Shown here one piece after another: positions 6,156-8,628 of a stretch of DNA of 8,628 nt. How positions within the stretch are numbered: position 1 is the first letter of the stretch; each line of letters opens with the position of its first letter. The stretch comes from Dehalococcoidia bacterium (lineage in GTDB: Bacteria; Chloroflexota; Dehalococcoidia; GIF9; AB-539-J10), in assembly GCA_030603265.1 (NCBI GenBank), contig JAUVYD010000043.1, positions 1 to 8,628 of the forward strand, read 5' to 3'. The notes under the pieces are model-generated. The model ran no database searches. It was not told the DNA's origin and worked only from the letters and a program-made list of their open reading frames with translations. Both the position numbers and the translations under genes were made by a program.

Positions 6156-6184
6156 TTGACGTGACACACCGCCTGTCCTACACT
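6156..6184 (+). promoter_or_regulatory. Sigma70-type promoter for the SDR gene
   Basis: TTGACG (6156-6161) and TACACT (6179-6184) are separated by exactly 17 bp. This is the clearest housekeeping-type promoter in the window. Transcription would start near 6191, giving a leader of about 70 bases before the TTG start at 6262. It lies just after the epimerase stop codon, so the SDR can be expressed independently even if read-through also occurs. Confidence 0.6.
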
Positions 6185-6261
6185 GGCACAGGGGGCCCGT
6201 CTATCCCCTCCCACCCACTCTCGCGGATTCCTGCACGCCCAGCCACAAAGGAGGACGACCG

Positions 6262-7047
6262 TTGAGTTCGAGCAGATTCGCTGACAAGGTCATTATCGTC
6301 ACGGGCGGCGGCTCGGGACTGGGCCGTGACTACTGCAACGCCTTCGCGCAGGAAGGCGGAACCATAATCTGCGCCGACATCGACCTGGAGGCAGCCGCTC
6401 AGGCGGTCGAGGACATCAGGAAGGCCGGTGGAACGGCCACCGCGATTGAGTGTGACGTCACGAAGGCTGATGAAGTCAACAACATGGTGAAGGAGGCTAT
6501 CCGCACATATGGCCACGTCGACGTCCTGGTCAACAACGCCGGCATCATCAAGCGCCGCAGCCTCGTGGGAACAACCGAAGAAGACTGGGACAAGCAGGTG
6601 GACGTCGACTTGAAAGGCCCGTTCCTTTGCGCGAGAGCGGTCGCACTCCACATGATGGAACGCGGCTACGGCAAGATAGTGAACATCTCCTCAGTCGCGG
6701 GCATAGCAGGCTGCACCTCTACCGCATACAGCGCCTCCAAGGCGGGCCTCAACGGGCTGACGAGGCAATGGGCGCTCGAGCTGGCGTCTCACGGCATACG
6801 TGTGAACAGCGTGGCGCCGGGCTACACCGCAACGCCCATCAACGCCAAACTGCGGCAGACCCCTGCGGGGCAGCGCATCGGAGAGACTATCCCTCTCGGC
6901 TGGGGCAAGCCGGCGGACATCACGGCTGCGGTGCTGTTCCTCTGTGCGGGGGAGTCCGACTACATCACAGGCCAGACGCTCGCCGTGGACGGAGGCATCA
7001 CCACCACGATTGACATGGGCCCCGAGTACCGGACGTTCGACAAGTAG
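6262..7047 (+). CDS. Short-chain dehydrogenase/reductase (classical SDR)
   Basis: This encodes a 261-residue cytoplasmic oxidoreductase with all classical SDR landmarks. These are the cofactor loop TGGGSGLG (14-21), an acidic residue after strand 2 (D39 in CADID, favouring NAD over NADP), CDVT (64-67), and NNAG (91-94). The catalytic set is S144 in NISS, Y156 and K160 (YSASK), followed by PGYTATP (186-192). The C-terminus has TGQTLAVDGG, typical of the FabG/gluconate-5-dehydrogenase-like branch. The length is normal. The start is TTG at 6262, chosen because AAAGGAGG (6247-6254) lies 7 bp upstream and the conserved SDR N-terminus follows. It probably oxidises or reduces a secondary alcohol or keto group. 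Together with the upstream threonine-dehydrogenase-like enzyme it suggests a small catabolic module; the substrate is unknown. Confidence 0.92.
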   Translation: MSSSRFADKVIIVTGGGSGLGRDYCNAFAQEGGTIICADIDLEAAAQAVEDIRKAGGTATAIECDVTKADEVNNMVKEAIRTYGHVDVLVNNAGIIKRRSLVGTTEEDWDKQVDVDLKGPFLCARAVALHMMERGYGKIVNISSVAGIAGCTSTAYSASKAGLNGLTRQWALELASHGIRVNSVAPGYTATPINAKLRQTPAGQRIGETIPLGWGKPADITAAVLFLCAGESDYITGQTLAVDGGITTTIDMGPEYRTFDK

Positions 7048-7168
7048 CGAGGCTCCCTGTTACACAGACCCAGAGGCTGGCCCGGCTTCGCATAGCGCTT
7101 CTTTCGACCGGACTCGCTGTCCGAAGGCACCAGTGCCCACAGGCTCCTGGAGGCGATCCCGCTGTCCG

Positions 7169-7189
7169 CCCCGGGACTGCGAACCGGGG
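7169..7189. terminator. Possible bidirectional terminator hairpin
   Basis: CCCCGG (7169-7174) and CCGGGG (7184-7189) form a 6-bp all-GC stem around a 9-base loop. It lies between the convergent SDR gene (ends 7047) and the third transporter gene (ends 7217), where a shared terminator would be expected. No U-run follows on either strand, so an intrinsic terminator of the classic type is not shown. The rest of 7048-7216 holds no credible gene. Confidence 0.3.
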
Positions 7190-7208
7190 GGCCAGTTCGG
7201 CGAGCAGC

Positions 7209-7220
7209 GTGACGCGTCAC
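7209..7220. repeat. 12-bp perfect palindrome over the transporter stop codon
   Basis: GTGACGCGTCAC is a perfect palindrome that includes the TGA stop codon (minus strand, 7219-7217) of the third transporter. The core ACGCGT recurs in other intergenic places in this window (about 13, 3726 and 8563). It may be chance in GC-rich DNA. Confidence 0.35.
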
Positions 7221-8452
7221 AACGCCCGGGCCTGCTGACCGGTGGTGTCGTTCTTCTCCGCAGGGGCAACGAGGAACTTCAGAATCGGGAAGGCACATAC
7301 CATCAGCGCCACGCCGAGAACCGAGAAGATGAGCGTGTAGTTGCCCCACAGGTCGTGGAGATAGCCTGCCAGGTACGGGCCGAAGGCGCCAGCCAGTTGA
7401 GCGCACGCCATCATGATGCCGATGGTCTCTCCGATTGCGCGCATACCGAAAAGGCGTCCCATCATGCCCATGACAGAGACAGCCCTCGCGCCCTGGGACA
7501 CTCCGTAGAGAGCCACGAAGCAATAGAGTATCCAGACTTGGTCAACAAGCAACAGGAGCAGCAGCGAACTGCCGACTCCGATCTGGGCGAGTGCCAGGGA
7601 CCTGCGCCATCCAAGCCTCCCGGAGAGAAGCCCGAAGACCATGCGTCCCACCACCGAGAAGGCTCCCGCGAGTCCGAGCGCCGCAGCAGCCACTGTGGGT
7701 GAGATTCCTGCATCGGTGGCGAAGGGCACAAGATGGACGTTGAGCGCCTGGAAGCCGAACACTCCCACCATCACCACCCCCGTGAGCACAAGGAACTGCG
7801 GCGACCGGAGCAGTTGACGTATCAACGACGTCTGAGAAGTCCCTTCCTTCCCATTCTCCGCTCGTACTGAGACCGGAGTGACGGCAGGCCGTATCACAAG
7901 CGCCGCAAATCCGACCGCCACGAAGAAGAAGACACCGCAGAACACGAAGGCCTGTCTCCATCCGTATGCCGCTATGAGGTGATTGATGACCGGTGCGAAC
8001 AGGAGCGCGCCGACTCCGACACCCGCCATGACTACGCCAAGGGCGATACCACTTCGCGGGCGATTGTGGAACCAGCGCTGGACCGTTGACGACGGGACCG
8101 ACAGCAGCGCCCCAGAGCCAAGGCCTGCCACGAACAGCAGTATTTGAAGCTGAGCCACTGTCTCGATACGACTACAGAGAGCAATGGCCGGCCCTGCCAG
8201 AAGGGCGCTCACAAGGAGTACCGGGCGCGCAGAGTATCTGTCGGAGAGTCTGCCCGCTACGATGGCGGAGATCGCGTAGCCGATCACCATGAACGTGTAG
8301 GTTGATGACGTGAGGCCCCTGCTCCAGCCGAACTCGTTTTCCAGTGCCTTGAAGAATACGCCGAAGGACCACGTCACTTCGCCGAGACACACGGTGGCTG
8401 CGAAGCACGCCGCAACGATGAACCAGCCGTAGTACACGGGTCGTTTCTTCAT
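7217..8452 (-). CDS. MFS transporter (OFA/MCT-like), third paralogue
   Basis: This encodes a 411-residue inner-membrane secondary carrier with about 12 hydrophobic segments and a polar central loop near residues 200-220 (SVRAENGKEGTS). The N-terminus (RPVYYGWFIVAACF) and motif A at residues 67-77 (GRLSDRYSARP) place it with OFA/monocarboxylate-porter-like MFS proteins, related to but clearly distinct from the tandem pair on the left. The C-half loop has GLLSGRLGWRR, in which the usual Asp is Gly. The start is taken as ATG 8452, with a weak GAGAGTGG 8 bp upstream. An in-frame GTG at 8464 would add four residues (MAAA) but has no ribosome binding site. It converges on the SDR gene and may import or export that pathway's small acid. 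An IS element lies about 40 bp upstream, so its native promoter has probably been altered. Confidence 0.9.
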   Translation of the reverse strand: MKKRPVYYGWFIVAACFAATVCLGEVTWSFGVFFKALENEFGWSRGLTSSTYTFMVIGYAISAIVAGRLSDRYSARPVLLVSALLAGPAIALCSRIETVAQLQILLFVAGLGSGALLSVPSSTVQRWFHNRPRSGIALGVVMAGVGVGALLFAPVINHLIAAYGWRQAFVFCGVFFFVAVGFAALVIRPAVTPVSVRAENGKEGTSQTSLIRQLLRSPQFLVLTGVVMVGVFGFQALNVHLVPFATDAGISPTVAAAALGLAGAFSVVGRMVFGLLSGRLGWRRSLALAQIGVGSSLLLLLLVDQVWILYCFVALYGVSQGARAVSVMGMMGRLFGMRAIGETIGIMMACAQLAGAFGPYLAGYLHDLWGNYTLIFSVLGVALMVCAFPILKFLVAPAEKNDTTGQQARAL

Positions 8453-8531
8453 TGCTGCTGCCACTCTCTACAAGCGGGAATGTGCAGCCTAGGAGCCTGT
8501 CCGAGTAATAGCTTTGGGCACGTATGGAAGG

Positions 8532-8537
8532 TATAAT
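8532..8537 (+). promoter_or_regulatory. -10 box (TATAAT) of the transposase gene
   Basis: A perfect TATAAT lies 29 bp before the transposase GTG start. No TTGACA-like -35 is present at 16-18 bp. A weak -35 is common for transposase promoters, whose expression is usually kept low. The ribosome binding site is GAGGGGGA (8554-8561), 5 bp before the start. Confidence 0.5.
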
Positions 8538-8566
8538 TGGGGCAAAGCTGAGCGAGGGGGAGACGC

Positions 8567-8628
8567 GTGAGCAAGACGTTCCGTCCATACGAGCCCGGGC
8601 AGATGTTTCTCATGCCGGCATTGCTGCA
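8567..8628 (+). CDS. IS1182-family-like transposase, N-terminus only
   Basis: Only about 20 codons are visible: GTG start, then SKTFRPYEPGQMFLMPALL, running off the window. The phrase SKTFRPYxPxQxxLxP is the hallmark N-terminus of the large DDE transposases annotated as IS1182 family (DUF772 plus an IS4-type catalytic domain). These would normally continue with a segment like WLPExHLAYF and reach about 450-500 residues. The GTG follows GAGGGGGA at 8554-8561 with a short gap. Whether the gene is intact cannot be seen. The call rests on a short match I recognise from the family, so it is good but not certain. Confidence 0.7.
   Translation, partial: MSKTFRPYEPGQMFLMPALL

Larger units (their letters stand above)
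8493..8628 (+). mobile_element. Left end of an IS1182-like insertion sequence (partial)
   Basis: The window ends inside an insertion sequence. The evidence is the start of a transposase at 8567, preceded by its own -10 box. A sharp change into GAGCCTGTCCGAGTAATAG (from about 8493) looks like a terminal inverted repeat. CTAG at 8489-8492 immediately precedes it and could be one copy of a 4-bp target duplication. The exact boundary cannot be proven because the right end is outside the window. Confidence 0.55.

Noticed and set aside
6944..7702. 252-codon plus-strand frame between the SDR and third transporter genes
   Set aside because: It starts inside the SDR gene and runs antisense through the transporter; its composition is that of a shadow frame.
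8513..8518. TTTGGG as the -35 of the transposase promoter
   Set aside because: It is only 13 bp from the TATAAT box, too close for a normal sigma70 promoter, so only the -10 box is reported.

Overview
The window is GC-rich bacterial DNA with densely packed genes on both strands. It holds eight complete or near-complete protein genes, one gene remnant and the start of an insertion sequence. No rRNA, intact tRNA, CRISPR array or phage gene was seen. The mix fits an uncultivated environmental heterotroph: three OFA/MCT-like major facilitator (MFS) transporters, a DUF169 protein, a small cupin, an epimerase-type threonine-dehydrogenase-like enzyme and a classical short-chain dehydrogenase/reductase (SDR). 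Chloroflexota of the Dehalococcoidia/SAR202 type is my best guess, but that is a weak inference from gene content and style. No marker gene is present to test it.

Left part (139-2766, minus strand): two MFS transporter genes lie head to tail and are clearly a recent tandem duplication. The upstream TACAAT box and the last residues of the protein are duplicated too. The N-terminal halves are about 94% identical by hand count, while the C-terminal halves are only about 74% identical. GAGTCG-rich short repeats sit at the duplication junction and upstream of the second copy.

Middle part (2943-4957): a DUF169 gene (plus) converges on a small cupin gene (minus). Upstream of the cupin is a 63-codon remnant that keeps only the N-terminus of an NADPH-dependent FMN reductase/flavodoxin-fold protein. 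A 46-residue two-helix membrane protein follows. It has a well-formed promoter (TTGCAC-N17-CATAAT) and a strong ribosome binding site.

Right part (5174-8452): a GTG-initiated NAD-dependent epimerase/dehydratase resembling L-threonine 3-dehydrogenase is followed by a TTG-initiated SDR with its own promoter (TTGACG-N17-TACACT). These converge on a third MFS transporter on the minus strand. The two oxidoreductases between carriers of the organic-acid-transporter type suggest uptake and NAD(P)-linked oxidation of small hydroxy- or amino-acids. No substrate can be read from the sequence.

Right edge (about 8493-8628): the start of an IS1182-like transposase gene with its own TATAAT box. The insertion lies about 40 bp upstream of the third MFS gene and probably displaced that gene's original promoter region.

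I did not find a convincing undescribed system. The most informative oddities are the asymmetric divergence of the tandem transporters, the repeat-rich duplication junction, the small membrane-protein gene and the IS insertion.
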